A stretch of DNA of 64,000 nt, taken from Trichopria drosophilae (lineage: Eukaryota; Arthropoda; Insecta; Hymenoptera; Diapriidae). The position numbers and the translations under genes are program-made. Positions 21,399-32,978 of the stretch are shown piece after piece. The notes below the pieces were generated by a model. It saw only the letters and a program-made list of their open reading frames with translations, made no database searches and had not been told where the DNA came from. The stretch is taken from positions 84,360,501 to 84,424,500 of the forward strand of contig CM059583.1 of assembly GCA_030407085.1 (NCBI GenBank). Reading direction: 5' to 3'. Within the stretch, counting starts at the first letter, position 1, and each line of letters starts with the position of its first letter.

Positions 21399-22151
21399 AG
21401 ATTTTTTGGTTGCATCCGGCAAATAGGCGGCTCAAATGATCACCCTAGCATGCCAACATTTTTGCAGCTCTATAAAATCCTTTGTACAGTAGGGATCCTA
21501 TTAAAGCCTCCTGAGAGGGGTAACTGCACGTCTTTAAATAAAGAAGGAAGTAAACTCCTCGTGTCACTGGCAGATTTGAAAGCTATCTATAAAAAAACAG
21601 ATGAATCAATTGGGCTCGTGAAGAAAATAAAAGAAAAAATCCAGTCATCTGTTTCACACGACGATTGGGAATTCCCGAATTTCAGCGAGCATGATTACAG
21701 TCGTCCAGACGTAAATGACTGCGTAATGTACTGTCTGACAGCTCACATTGTACATCGTCTTTTGAAATTTATAGTCTGTGACGATTGTAATCATGCTCTC
21801 ACGAATCCCTCCGCATACTGCGATCTACCCGCAGCGGCGTTAGCAAATCGACTGGCAGACCATAATCCCTTCATTCATCCAAATATTAATTTATATTTCC
21901 TCATAAAATCCTTGGAAAAGTTATTTTTACAATTTAAAGATTCTTATTTTGTTTTCGACGCGGTACTTGGAGCGACTGTCACGCAAAATATATTCACATT
22001 TCCTTGTAATGAACACAAACATGAGATAATGGCTCATAGCGTGCGTCGTTATATGCAAAATCGGATGCAGTGTCGTTGCATCGACATTAACTCAGAAAAC
22101 AAAAAAATTAGTCGGCATGTTAAAAAAAGTGCCAAATTTTTTCCTACCTAA
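21399..22151 (+). CDS. P-element/THAP9-like transposase, last exon
   Basis: This phase-0 exon begins RFFGCIRQIGGSNDHP directly after the acceptor and continues FLQLYKILCTVGILLKPP, the hallmark C-terminal block of P-like transposases. Later it has CDDCNHAL and a Cys/His-containing tail (FPCNEHKHEIMAHSVRRYM). Joining it to the exon ending at 11036 gives the expected ...GRVNQDDLE-RFFG... without frame loss. The stop is at 22149-22151. The C-terminal exons have no internal stops even though four other elements have invaded the gene's introns. Confidence 0.88.
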   Translation, partial: RFFGCIRQIGGSNDHPSMPTFLQLYKILCTVGILLKPPERGNCTSLNKEGSKLLVSLADLKAIYKKTDESIGLVKKIKEKIQSSVSHDDWEFPNFSEHDYSRPDVNDCVMYCLTAHIVHRLLKFIVCDDCNHALTNPSAYCDLPAAALANRLADHNPFIHPNINLYFLIKSLEKLFLQFKDSYFVFDAVLGATVTQNIFTFPCNEHKHEIMAHSVRRYMQNRMQCRCIDINSENKKISRHVKKSAKFFPT

Positions 22152-23262
22152 TCGGGTAGCGGAAAACGTGACAACTTTTGCCAAGACGATTTTTGTTTGC
22201 AACCTAACAAACGACATAGCATAAAATAATGTTTAATAAGATTAAAAATAATTCTATACAATTTCCTTCGACTGATATTTCACATTATTTAAATGTGATG
22301 ATACACGTTGTCATGCGAAAAACAACCGTACAGAACGAAACAAAAATTCTGAAACTAAATTTTTACAAATCTGAAAATTCTCAACAAAAAGTTGTCACTT
22401 TTTTCGCTACGTGAAAAACACAAAAGAATATTAAAAACATGTAAATATGTATATATGTCAATATATAAATATGCAATGTATTGTATAGTTTATAAGTAAA
22501 CATAAATTTGTAGTAATTTGTGGTGCAGTTCGTTTTCCAATTATTATTATTCCATGTTCATAAATGATTACTGATTACGCTGTTAACACACTTTATCTTT
22601 CTGAACGACATACGAACTTCTAGAATCTATTTTTATTAAACATTTCTGTTTTTTTCTTCTTTTTTTTTAACAATGAATTCGAAATAATAATTTTCTGTAT
22701 TTTATAGGTACAATTGCGAGGGGTGCAAAAGATGTAATAAAAACTATCATCAGTAAAAATAAAAGGACATTGATTAAAATTAAAATATTTTTTAATTACA
22801 TTGTATTAAGGAGATATTGGCATAAATTAAAGCTAGTGCAAATGTAATGTGCGATTGTTTACTGAGCCATATACGCAATTTGGACCTCTTTTTTACTCAA
22901 CATCATTTCTGGGCAGAAGGAAAGCGATTTATTTCAATCAATTTTTTTTAGACTATTGCGAATCTGGTATAACTCGAAACCTGGTTGTTATAAGGTCAGT
23001 TTCATGCCAAATTGGAGGAGATATAATGATGACAAATTGTGTCATTCTTCTCTGATTTAAGTGTAGACTTTGGTCTTATTCAATACATGTTACATTCATT
23101 TTGTAAGGCGCACTCGAATTGAATCAAATCAACTGAATATAGTAAAATGCCCTCAGAAAATTAATAACAAAATAACAAAGCCATACACTAAAATGAGAGA
23201 AAAATGACACAGAATTTGTCATGATTATATCTCTTCCAATTTTGCATAAAACTGACAGTATA
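22152..23262 (+). other. AT-rich non-coding region after P-like gene
   Basis: No ORF with a recognisable domain. A 3' UTR of the P-like gene may occupy its start. Nothing else seen. Confidence 0.5.
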
Positions 23263-23763
23263 ACCCTACTCGAAAAGGAGGATAGAAAAGTATAGGATTT
23301 TTTCCAATATTTTCCTATCCTATTTTTGGCAGGAATTAATTCTAAATTTTTCTATCCTAACTAAAGTGGATAGAAATTCATAGGATTTGTTTCGATATTT
23401 TTCTATACTACGTTCGTCACGAATTTCATTCCTTTAGTAAGAATTAAGAAGCATAGCAAATTTAATTTTTTGTTTTTAAATTTTTTCCTCATTGTATACA
23501 AAAAAAAATTTTTTTTATTTTTAATTTTATTATTATTTTTTATTTAATTCAAATATTTTTTAACTTTTTTTAGTTGATTTAATTATCTTAAGAAAGTTGT
23601 TCTCAAGCGGTCACCTATTCAAGTAGTGTTCCCCACCAAGAATACTTGACTAGAAACAACGATCGCGCGCGACACCGACCACTGGTCTACCACTGTCGAA
23701 CACTATCAGTAACGTAATATGATATTTCTGTTACACAATAAAATTTTTAAAAATTCTTAATTA

Positions 23764-24200
23764 TCTCAAAAACGGCCAGAGATAAGCAGAATATGACAAA
23801 ATTTTGGAGGCTATCAAAAGGGGGGATACGAACGAATTTTGAAAATTAGCAAAACTGAAAATTTTCAAAATTCTCAAATATCTCGAAAACGGCAAGAGAT
23901 AAGTAAAATCTGACAAAATTTTGGGGGGTGTATCGATAGGGGGGATGACCTGGAGTCGATTAATTCATACATGCAAACAGATTTTTGAAATCTGCAAAAC
24001 TGAAAATTTCCAAATTCTCAAATATCTCGAAAACGGGAAGAGATACGTAAAATCTGACAAAATTTTGGGGGGTGTATTGATAGGGGGGATGACCTCGAGT
24101 CAGTTAATTCATACATGTAAACAGATTTTAAAAATTTGCAAACCTGAAAATTTTTAAAATTCTCAAATATCCCGAAAATGGCAAGACATAAGCGAAATCT
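23764..24200 (+). repeat. Tandem repeat, about 110-145 bp units
   Basis: Units starting TCTCAAATATCTCGAAAACG, or close to that, recur at about 23764, 23873, 24015 and 24161. Each contains TGACAAAATTTTGG and GGGGGGAT segments. It lies inside the 23263-25237 TIR element. Confidence 0.8.
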
Positions 24201-24264
24201 TGATAGTAAAACAACAATTGCTGGGATACACATGCGCGCGCGCGGACACACGCGCCTAGTGTTT

Positions 24265-24950
24265 TGTTCTTCAAGTGGTCTGTTCCATAGTTTTCGTTGT
24301 CCAGGTGTTCCGCACCATAGTTTTTCGCCGTCTCTAGGTCGACTGCTCCATAGTTTTCGGTATCCAGGTGGTCCGCTCCATAGTTTTCGTTGTCCAGGTG
24401 TTCCGCACCATAGTTTTTCGCCGTCTAGGTCGACCGCTCCATAGTTTTCGTTGTCCAGGTGTTCCGCACCATAGTTTTTTGCCGTCTAGGTCGACCGCTC
24501 CATAGTTTTCGTTGTCCAGGTGCTCCGCACCGTAGTTTTTCGCAGTCTAGATCGATCACTCCATAGTTGTCGGTATCTAGGCAGTTAACTCCATAGTTTT
24601 CGTTGTCCAGATGTTCCGCACCATAGTTTTCGATATCTAGGTGGTCCGCTTTATGGTTTTCGTTGTCCAGATGTTCCGCCCCATAGTTTTTCGCCTGGAC
24701 GGTGAAAAACTACGGTGCGGAATACTTACACACAGAAAACTACGGAGCGGTCGACCTAGACGTCAAAAACTACGGAGCGGAATACCTAGACACCAAAAAC
24801 TACGGAGCGGTCGACCTGGACGGCGAAAAACTACGGTGCAGAATACCTAGACATCGAAAACTACGGAGCGGTCGACCTGGACGTCAAAAACTACGGTGCG
24901 GAATACCTAGACACCGAAAACTGCGGAGCGGTCGACCTGGACCGTAAAAA
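24265..24950. repeat. Inverted minisatellite, about 60-bp unit
   Basis: From 24265 to about 24696 the unit CCATAGTTTTCG...TCCGCACCATAGTTTTTCG...GTCGACCGCT repeats in one direction. From about 24697 to 24950 the same unit runs in the opposite direction (GAAAAACTACGGTGCGGAAT...GGAGCGGTCGACCTGGAC). The array is therefore a large palindrome with its centre near 24696. Open frames across it encode only the repeat. Confidence 0.88.
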
Positions 24951-25237
24951 TATAAAAATCACATTTTGATTTGTTTTGATAGAATTTCTATAAATTTTTA
25001 GGATACATAATGATAAAAGTGTAATGAGATACATTTGGATTGATTCTCTATACACGATTGGGATAGAAATTTATTGATTTTACCTAATGGATAGAAAAAT
25101 ATTAACATTGGCTTTACTTGAAGTATTCAGATAGGATAAGAATTGATAGATTTACATTATGTGCCAAAAATAGGATTCAAAAGCATAAGAATTTCTATAC
25201 TTTTCTATGCTTTTCTATCCTCCTTTTCGAGTAGGGT

Positions 25238-26966
25238 AGTATGTTGAATGAAGTCGCATCCATTTTGAAAAATATCTTAAAAAATCAGGAACGCTGATAA
25301 ATGTCAATATTATCTCTTTTTTTTACTGATGTAGGACTTATTTAAGGATGTCATACTGAATAAGTATGAATATAAGAATTTAGTTAATCGATTAAAACAT
25401 CTATTCATTTCACTTAAGTGGTTGTATATTGAACACAATCTCCTCATAAGTATACATATTATTTCTTCCAACCTCAATATGAATAAAAAAAGAAAAAAAA
25501 TCCTGTATAAATATTACTTACAATGTTGAATGAAGTTGCAGCCATAGAACACGAATAAACAAATTTAATCTATCGAACGATTAAATCTATAACTGAAATT
25601 AATGGTTGTTGTAGAAATTTTCCTTGAATGTATACTTTTAATTATGGGATATGATTTGAAGCAAATAGCATATGACTGTATAATATACACAGATTTAAAT
25701 GTTTTCTGCAAAAAAAAAAATCATTTCAATTTTGTTTGTCATAAAAAAATTCAATATCAATGATTTATTATAGATTTAAGAATTACTTTCAAGCAACAGT
25801 CAATAAATGTGGTACTTTTAAAGCAAGAAAAACAGCAGTAGTTATGAAAGTTTCAAAGATGTAAATTCATTTTTGCCACCAACAGAGAATTTCAGACCTT
25901 TATGGTTCAATTATGGAGAGAGAATTCCAGACTTAATGATTTTGTACGAAAAAAGTTTCATGTCATTTCTGCATTTACAAAGAACTTTTATATCTAATTT
26001 TTCTTCATTTAAACAGCATTAACAAAACTATTAACTACAAAGTTTAAATATACTGCAAGATAAAAATACAGTTTTTATATGTAAATGAATAAACGATATA
26101 TAGAACATATAGACAAATAATTCTTTATCGAAGCAGAAAAGCATTCTTTGTAGAAAACATTCAGATCTGAAATGCACTATTGATGTTCAAGTTTATTATG
26201 TATAATTTAGTGGCGGCAGTTTCATTATTAAAATAGACAATCAGGAATTCAAGATTTATAATTAAGGTTCACTACTGCCACTTTAAAAAATGTTTTGAGA
26301 TCTCAATTATATCATTGATAAAGAATATAAAAGTTTTTATAAATGCAAAAATGTATTTCAAATCCCTTCGTATGGAACATTTATCTTTTTATTTTTAATA
26401 GACAAAATACCAAAATAATTAAACATAATGCTAAATTCGCAGTCTTATATATTACTTATTATATACGTTTTCTTTGTAATTCATTTTTGTACCTGACTAT
26501 TTTTTTATTCATAATTCATTAATTACTCGTTCCTTTATAAATCATAATTAATTTTTCTATTTCGTCTATTTTTTCCAGGATTCATAATTCATTGGTAAAC
26601 GAACATTTTTATTATAGTCTTATTCATTTGTGATTACTTCAGGTCAACAATGCACATGATAAATCATAAATATTCTAATTATATGTCATTATTAACAAGA
26701 ATATTAACTGCAACATACATCATGTAAGAAAATTCGTCGATGCAACAAAAGAGCTAATAACGAAAGCATGAAAGTAAGCTTTTTAAATTTGCGGCAATGG
26801 TCACACTACCCTGATTGGTCTGATTGAAGCACCACACAACTGCTGGCGACGTTCTGCGGATTAGTTCTGTCGCGGTGGTAGGGGTAATTCATCGGCTTCG
26901 TTAAGGTTGACAAACGGAAATACAGCCCAGCATAGGGAAAGCCAGCCCCGTGGGTTCAGTAATCCC
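25238..26966 (+). other. AT-rich non-coding region
   Basis: No gene, RNA or clear repeat boundary seen. Short complementary segments (TAGTGGCGGCAGT near 26210, ACTACTGCCACTTT near 26271) may be the ends of a tiny relic element. Confidence 0.5.
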
Positions 26967-27371
26967 TGGCGAAAGTTCCGGAAAGGAATTTAATCCGACC
27001 GAAACCGGTGCTATCCGAGATTATCCGGAATCTGTCCCCTGCTTAATCCGAATTTAATCCGGGTCACTTTGTGATTCCGTTCCAAGCCATGCCATACCGG
27101 AAAATTCTATCCGTATTCATCCTCAGACATTCTGAGACACAAATGTAAACCGTTCCATTCCTCGATTTCGATCCGAACGAATCCTGAGTCATTCCGAATC
27201 ATATTTGCAATCCGTTTCATTCCTCCATTTCAATCCGAACGAATCCTGAGTCATTCCGAAACACATTCGACAGGAATGGCCAGGATTGGATAGGGGACAG
27301 ATTACGGCATGAAACGGACTAAGACGGAATGAAAATCATTCCTTTTCAATCTGATTTTTTCGCCAGGGATC
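26967..27371. mobile_element. MITE of about 405 bp inside the YqaJ exon
   Basis: Ends are ATCCCTGGCGAAA (26967) and TTTCGCCAGGGAT (27371). The inner part repeats TCATTCCGAA/AATCCGAACGAATCCTGAG motifs. It breaks the minus-strand YqaJ-like reading frame. No coding capacity. Confidence 0.75.
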
Positions 27372-28615
27372 TGTCCATACCGGGTATCAGCATTTCCTGT
27401 AAATGATGGATTGACATATCCTTGAGCTTTCTTGTCCCAATCAGGTTTTTTGTTGCTCATATATGTCAACAAGGAATATGCTGAACTGGATGTAATCCTC
27501 TTTTTTCTTTCAAGTAGCCATCGGCTACCTTTTTGAGACATTGTGGCTTTACATATTTCGACACTATTGGCAAAACTTATGTTAACATTTTTTTTGTAAT
27601 ATTTAGAAAGAACCGGTTCTAAATTTTGTAGAGTTATTTCTTTAACTGCATTGTCGTCTTGAGAATAATACAAAACTGTAGTGTCATCAAGTACTGGATG
27701 AATAGCAGCAGATAAAATTGAATTAATATTGCTTTCAATAATTGGATCAATGTCGATATCATCCACAACAATTTCGTTTCGCTTCGTATAAATAACTTTA
27801 TACAGCTCGCTATTTGGGGCACCTGTAAAACGTAATTTATAATAATGTTTTTACATTTATTTCTTTAATCATAGCGAATGATTTTATGCATATTTAAAAT
27901 GGATAAAATTCACAATTTAAAATGTCTCTGATGGAAAAATCTTCACCAGTTTTCTTAAAAAAATCTAATTTTTCACATATTTTTGGTCTGACTATGTGGA
28001 AAAATTGGTTGCAAGGGACGACACTATACATATCCTTAGCATCATTTTTTAGTTTTCCCCATTTCTGTCGAATGTCGGTACAGCTGGCATTTTCTATTTC
28101 ATTAACAGGAACTCTATATTGGAAGTAATTAAAAGGCAAGTAATAATTAAATAAACTGTCATTTAATTTTTTCCATTATTATTTTCAGACACTGTTACCG
28201 ATTTAAATGCATTAATAAGGCCACGCAATGTTTGCATTTTCCCGAACTTCCAACCTTGCATGAACATTTGCAATTACTATTTGTAACATCATTATCTTTA
28301 TTTATACAAACTATAACTTCATGCGGGCTTCCTGAGAGACATGACGTCTGTAGACACAGCCCTAAAATGTCCCATTTAACATTAGAAACGTGTGTCAATG
28401 CACAATACATTACATGTTTCGCATTGAGGACAAGTTCGCCTTCAATGTAGCATCGCGAACCGGGTCCGATGTAATTGATTAAATCTATAAAATTAATTAA
28501 ATATTGGGTTTCGCCCATCTTGCCTGTGTTATTTTTGGACTCTGACCCTATCATTTTAGTTCGCTCTTCTGCCGGTAGAGACCGTAGGCGGCGGTGTTAA
28601 CAGTCCCAATTGAGT
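27372..28615 (-). pseudogene. SWIM zinc finger plus YqaJ-nuclease-like gene, three exons, truncated
   Basis: Read leftwards. Exon A (28199 to about 28615) encodes a domain ending in a SWIM-type finger, CKCSCKVGSSGKCKHCVALLMHLN. Exon B (27914-28113) carries ASCTDIRQKWGKLK and CEKLDFFKKTGEDF. Exon C (27372-27822) carries SRWLLERKKRITSSSAYSLLTY, typical of the start of YqaJ/lambda-exonuclease-like domains in arthropod proteins. GT-AG joints fit in phase for A-B (CG|GTAACA ... ATATAG|A) and B-C (AATT|GTGAAT ... TTTACAG|GTGCC). The MITE at 26967-27371 ends exon C before the nuclease catalytic residues, and another element flanks the 5' side, so this is a fragment. Such SWIM-YqaJ proteins are multicopy in arthropods; their role is unknown to me. 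Confidence 0.75.
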
Positions 28616-28634
28616 AGGAAATTGCAATAGTATA

Positions 28635-29724
28635 CCCAGTTAACACCAAGACGTCTCAAAGTTGGACGCAAAGCGGTCCTGACAATTTTGAGACAGTCCT
28701 GATTTTAAGTCTCAAAGCCTATTCAAAGACTCCTTAAAGGCGTCCAATGCACACTCGAGAGACCGATCGTAAAGGCGACAAAAAAGTCGTCTTATTTACG
28801 TCGTCTAAAAGCTGACAAAATGTTGTCTACACGGTCAATGAAAATAATGGAGATATAGACATTCCGTTGACTATGTTCACTTTTATAAACTTTTATACTT
28901 CAATATTACGTCTTACAAATACTAATTTGCATCCTAAAAGGGGTTCTATGTTTATATTTAATATTCATTAATAATTGGTACACATATTCCTTTGTAATGT
29001 TCACTTTTATAAATGTAAAGCGTATCATAATATAAAGGTGATATGTGATAAATCATTCGGCTGCACATATATACTGGTCTACATAAAACTTTGCCACTTG
29101 CGAGAAAGGCAGAATCGTGCATCATTTTATAGACGTCTCTAAGACGTCATAAATAGGGCCGGTGCTTAGACGACCTTTTCAAGGCGGTCTTCCAAGGCCG
29201 GCTTTTTGTGAGCTTTTAGACACGACTTTAAGTCGTCTCGAAAACGACGCCTGTATGACGTCTTTCCGCAGCTTGTGTTAGCTGGGAGTACACCTTAATG
29301 TTGCACTATAAGAAGTCGGATTTTAGGCGTTTTTAAAATGAGGTCTCTTCGAAGACGTCAATTTGCTGTCCTTTGGACTTATCTTAATATCCAACTCAGT
29401 AAAGTCGTCTTTATGTCAGCACCTTTAAATGCGCTTTTACGTCGTTTCCAGTAAGATGGCTTTTAGGCGTCTTTAAAACGACGTCTTGTCGAAGACGACA
29501 TTTTGGTGACATTTGGCCTTTCCTTCAAGTACAACTCAATAAAGCCGTCTTTAAACCAACATTCTAAGGGCATTTTTTTGATGCCTCAAATAAGACGGTT
29601 TTCAGACGTCTGTTAGCAGACAGTCTTTTAAGGACGAAACATTTGGAAACTTTTGGACACTCCTATAAGACGTCTCGAAAATGTGTGCCTCGAAGAAGTC
29701 TCTGTGAAGTTTGTGTTTACTGGG
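28635..29724. mobile_element. TIR element rich in GACGTC motifs
   Basis: Outer ends CCCAGTTAACAC (28635) and GTGTTTACTGGG (to 29724) are near-inverse and flanked by TA on both sides. An internal GTGTTAGCTGGG at about 29275-29286 is another copy of the right terminus, so the element may be a tandem partial duplication. Throughout it repeats AGACGTCT/AAGACG/CGTCTT motifs. Non-coding. Confidence 0.7.
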
Positions 29725-29726
29725 TA

Positions 29727-30248
29727 CATTATCACCTCAATAGAATTATTTTAAACTTCCCGGTCTGGATAGCTGTAACTCAATGTTCCAACCACAGAGG
29801 ACGGGACAATATCCCCCCTTTACCGCCAACCACGGGGGTGACATTCCCTATACTCCCAATGCTTTCTGTACATCTGGCTAAAGTGCCTGCTAGATGCTTC
29901 CTGATTCTCCCGCCTGTGGCGCTGGAGGTAGAAAGCCCGGCTAGCCCAACGAAGTCCGTTTACGCGGGAAATTTTATTGGACCAATCCCGTAGAGCGCGC
30001 GCGTTTTCTCTACTTTCTCTATTTCAAATTCTAGGATTCAAATTTTTATATATAACTTTATGATATATAAAGGATTCGAATTTTTATGGTACACATTACA
30101 TTCTTCAAGTAATGTCGCGAATTGATGAAGAATAGAGACTTGCAGTAAGTTGAATGTTAAATTTTTGTTCGATCTGTTACTGAAGTTATGTTTTTTATTA
30201 TTTTATTATGGATATTAAATTTTCTATTATTGCTATTAGGTTTTTAAA
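29727..30248 (+). other. Gap upstream of THAP exon
   Basis: 29740-30000 is GC-richer than its surroundings and has an open frame (29643-29993) partly inside the previous element, with no recognisable domain. No gene assigned. Confidence 0.4.
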
Positions 30249-30498
30249 ATGCCACATTGTAGTGTGTACGGTTGCAAATCAGGATATGCGAGTAATCCTG
30301 AACAAGTTTCTGTTTTCCGTGCACCCCAAAGACCCCAAACTAAAACTTTAAGAACGCAATGGGATGCTGTTGTTCCAAGAATGAAAGATGGGAAAAGAAA
30401 AAATTATTATGTTTGTGAAAAACATTTCAAACATAATCAAATTATAAGAAAACGTGAAATTCGTGATGTTAGTGGATGTGTACTATATACTTGGATTT
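30249..30498 (+). CDS. THAP-domain exon, orphan
   Basis: Starts at ATG 30249. MPHCSVYGCKSGYA...FRAPQRP...W...YYVCEKHF matches the C2-CH layout of THAP DNA-binding fingers (two Cys near the start, Cys and His in CEKHF). A donor GTAAGT lies at 30499. THAP fingers are found at the N-terminus of P-like transposases and in host transcription regulators. No matching transposase body follows before gypsy-B at 31283. Confidence 0.8.
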
Positions 30499-30567
30499 GT
30501 AAGTTTATTAAAATTCCAATTCGATGATAATTTATTAGCCGTAACAATTAAAAATATTATGATTTAG

Positions 30568-30786
30568 AGTTCATATAAAATTCCACGCCTGGAAGTTAAC
30601 AGTGTTCCATCAATTTTTAATACAATAACGCAAACGCAAACAAACAATAAACGTGACACAATACTGGCTACTAATACTGATGCTGAAGTGAATGACATAC
30701 CGAATATTGCTAGTGACGCATTAGAAACTATCAGTACTGATGCTGAAATGCCCGAAATGACGAATACTGGTAGTATAGTTTATGGT
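30568..30786 (+). CDS. Possible second exon of the THAP protein
   Basis: SSYKIPRLEVNSVPSIFN resembles the proline-containing stretch (ending VPSIF) that follows THAP domains. It is then low-complexity (TDAEVNDIP...TDAEMPEM) and ends at a donor GTGTAAGT. An acceptor-like TTTAG precedes it. However, joining to the 30498 donor in the obvious phase creates a stop, so either another splice site is used or the copy is damaged. Confidence 0.5.
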
Positions 30787-31282
30787 GTAAGTATCAAAAT
30801 AGTAACGTTAAACAAAAATATTAAAATTGATTAAATTGTGAGCGAAATAAAATCCAAACTTTCTGCATAACACCCTGCAAATACGAAGATGAGAACAGAA
30901 TTATAGAGTATTTGGGTGGGAAAAGTAAATTTGAGATGCAAATAATGACCCAGTTAACAGATGAAGAATTAAAATAGATTTATTTGCTAATGTTGATGAC
31001 TTATGCCTTAGAGTGCATGGGTGGATAAAGCGAAAAAATGAGAAAACTTTCGCTCCAAGTTTTCAACTTCAAAAGTGAATTTTCTCACAGTTTATTTTGT
31101 ATAAAATATTTTTCAATATTGTGGCTACCAAAGGAGTCAGTTCGATACAATTCTTTTGCTAGGAAATATTAAAAAAATAAGCTTGAATTCTGTCAGGTTA
31201 GGGACCTTTCATTTCATATTAAATTACCTAATTAAAGTTCTTAAAACAAAATAGTTATCTTTGATTTTCATGGTTTACGTGT
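30787..31282 (+). other. Non-coding stretch before gypsy-B
   Basis: Short broken frames only; possibly intron of the THAP gene. The last four bases, GTGT, are the left target duplication of gypsy-B. Confidence 0.5.
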
Positions 31283-32906
31283 TGTGATATTCTGTCTAAC
31301 CTAATGACCATCCTTCCAATGCAACACTGGAAGCGGAGATATTTAAAAAAAAAAACCTTTTAGGATCGCCTTAATAAGCTACCAATGCAGCACAGCAGGA
31401 GGCATGAGGCGGAATCCTGACATAAACTTTATTACCAATTAACATCGAAATTAAAAGAACGTTCACCAATATCCGACAATTGAAAAAAAAACATAAGTAT
31501 GATTACCAATTAACATCAAGAATTTAAATAAATATCCACCGAGCGCGGTTAATTCGCAAATACGAAAACAAAATATTTTCAAGAATTACTAAACGGAATA
31601 ATACCCGTTAGTTCTCAATATCAATCATACTATTTATGTATTGCGTCCCTCTGACACGTGTATCGTTCTCCGAAAAATAAACATATATATACAGATACGT
31701 GACATATGTTGTTTGCACTAAATATAATTCCTAATATTCAATCAATATTATGTTTAATAATCCCTTGTTTACCTTAAAATCCAAATATGAAAAAGACTGT
31801 AAAAACCCATAATAATTACTTCTTTTAAATTTTTCAAAATTTAAATTTAGAGAAAACAATAGGAGAAAATTTGCAACGGGACAGTGTACATCAGTAAATA
31901 TACAGCAAAAATTCACATTTAGTTTTGTGTCACGCAAACCTGTTCGGTGGGATGATCGTACATCTGGTGATCGATGATGCATAGGTAATTCATCGTCATT
32001 GGCATCAGACGAGAACAGATGAATTAAACTTTCACATGAGGAAGTTACAAATTCCCAAAAAATACTGCTTCCGTTCCGGATGTTCCCCGAATCTCAGGCC
32101 GTAGTCATTCAAATCGATGACGTCAAACTCGTGATCTGATGCTCGTAGCTGATTTGAATTTTGTCCGTTGTTTCAGTCCAAAATTTAAATTAATCTCGAA
32201 AAATATGTCACGTTTCAAGTATTTTAATAATTTTGGTAAAATAAATTTACACTCTGTCTAACCATTAATAATTTTCCTGGCCATATTTTCGCACGCGGAC
32301 ATTTTCAAATGGTCGTCAATTTTCAAATTGTAAATAAACACGAAAATACAATGAATCGCGCAACACATTAAATTCGCGTTCCGATTTAGCACGCTCGAAC
32401 TCATCAACACAAATGTTAAGGATGAGCACCAAAAGGAAATTGCACTAAAATATTATACAAGTATTTTAGGAATTCCGACACGATTGCATCGAACGGCAAA
32501 AGATGAAACGCACGTCTGAATCATTATTCATTTTCGTATATATATATATATATATATGCGGTCCATTGTTCGACAAATACACGACCCGTATGACCGATAA
32601 AAATAGTGACCAAAATTCGAATAAACATTAATTGCGAGACGTTGAGCTTCTACGCCCGCCCTCTCATCCTCTTTGTAGACACTCGCGACTCTCACAACCG
32701 ATCGTATCCAAATCACGATTGTGAATGACACGCCGACACGAGCGTCTTCCGAAAAGGACGGAAGAAATACACCTGCGCTACTTTACAGTGTGTTCGTTTT
32801 GAAAACCCTATAATGTTTTTCTTTAATAAATAATCGTTTTGATCGACGCATGATAATCGCTATACAATAAATCGACCAGCGCGGTCTGTATTACCGACCC
32901 GTTACA
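31283..32906 (-). repeat. Gypsy-B 3' LTR (left copy)
   Basis: 1624 bp. Aligns over its full length with 38420-40156. It lacks the 94-bp intron found in the other copy and has a shorter (AT)n tract near 32540. A short open frame at 31731-31982 also occurs in the other LTR (38869-39120), with no known domain. Confidence 0.93.
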
Positions 32907-32978
32907 AATGTCCCCGTATTAAAATGCTCTTAAAACATAAGATCATTTTAATATTTTCATCATGTATACGTGTATCAT

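Larger units (their letters stand above)
23263..25237. mobile_element. 1975-bp TIR element with minisatellite core
   Basis: Left end ACCCTACTCGAAAAGGAGGA (23263) and right end TCCTCCTTTTCGAGTAGGGT (to 25237) are perfect inverses, and the match continues for at least 28 bp. The ends also share weaker GATAGAAAAG/CTTTTCTATC repeats inside the arms. No transposase frame is present, so this is a non-autonomous DNA transposon of unknown superfamily. Confidence 0.8.

Noticed and set aside
24178..24947. Repetitive ORFs encoding CPGVPHHSFSPS-like and NYGAEYLDT-like peptides
   Set aside because: They arise from the 60-bp minisatellite being free of stops in some frames; there is no start context, codon signal or homology.
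24265..24950. CRISPR-like regular array
   Set aside because: Units are tandem and diverged with no unique spacers, the array inverts in the middle, and the genome is eukaryotic.
29643..29993. 116-residue + strand ORF
   Set aside because: It begins inside a MITE-like element and has no recognisable domain.
31731..31982. 83-residue ORF present in both gypsy-B LTRs
   Set aside because: Identical because the LTRs are; no domain and no evidence of translation.
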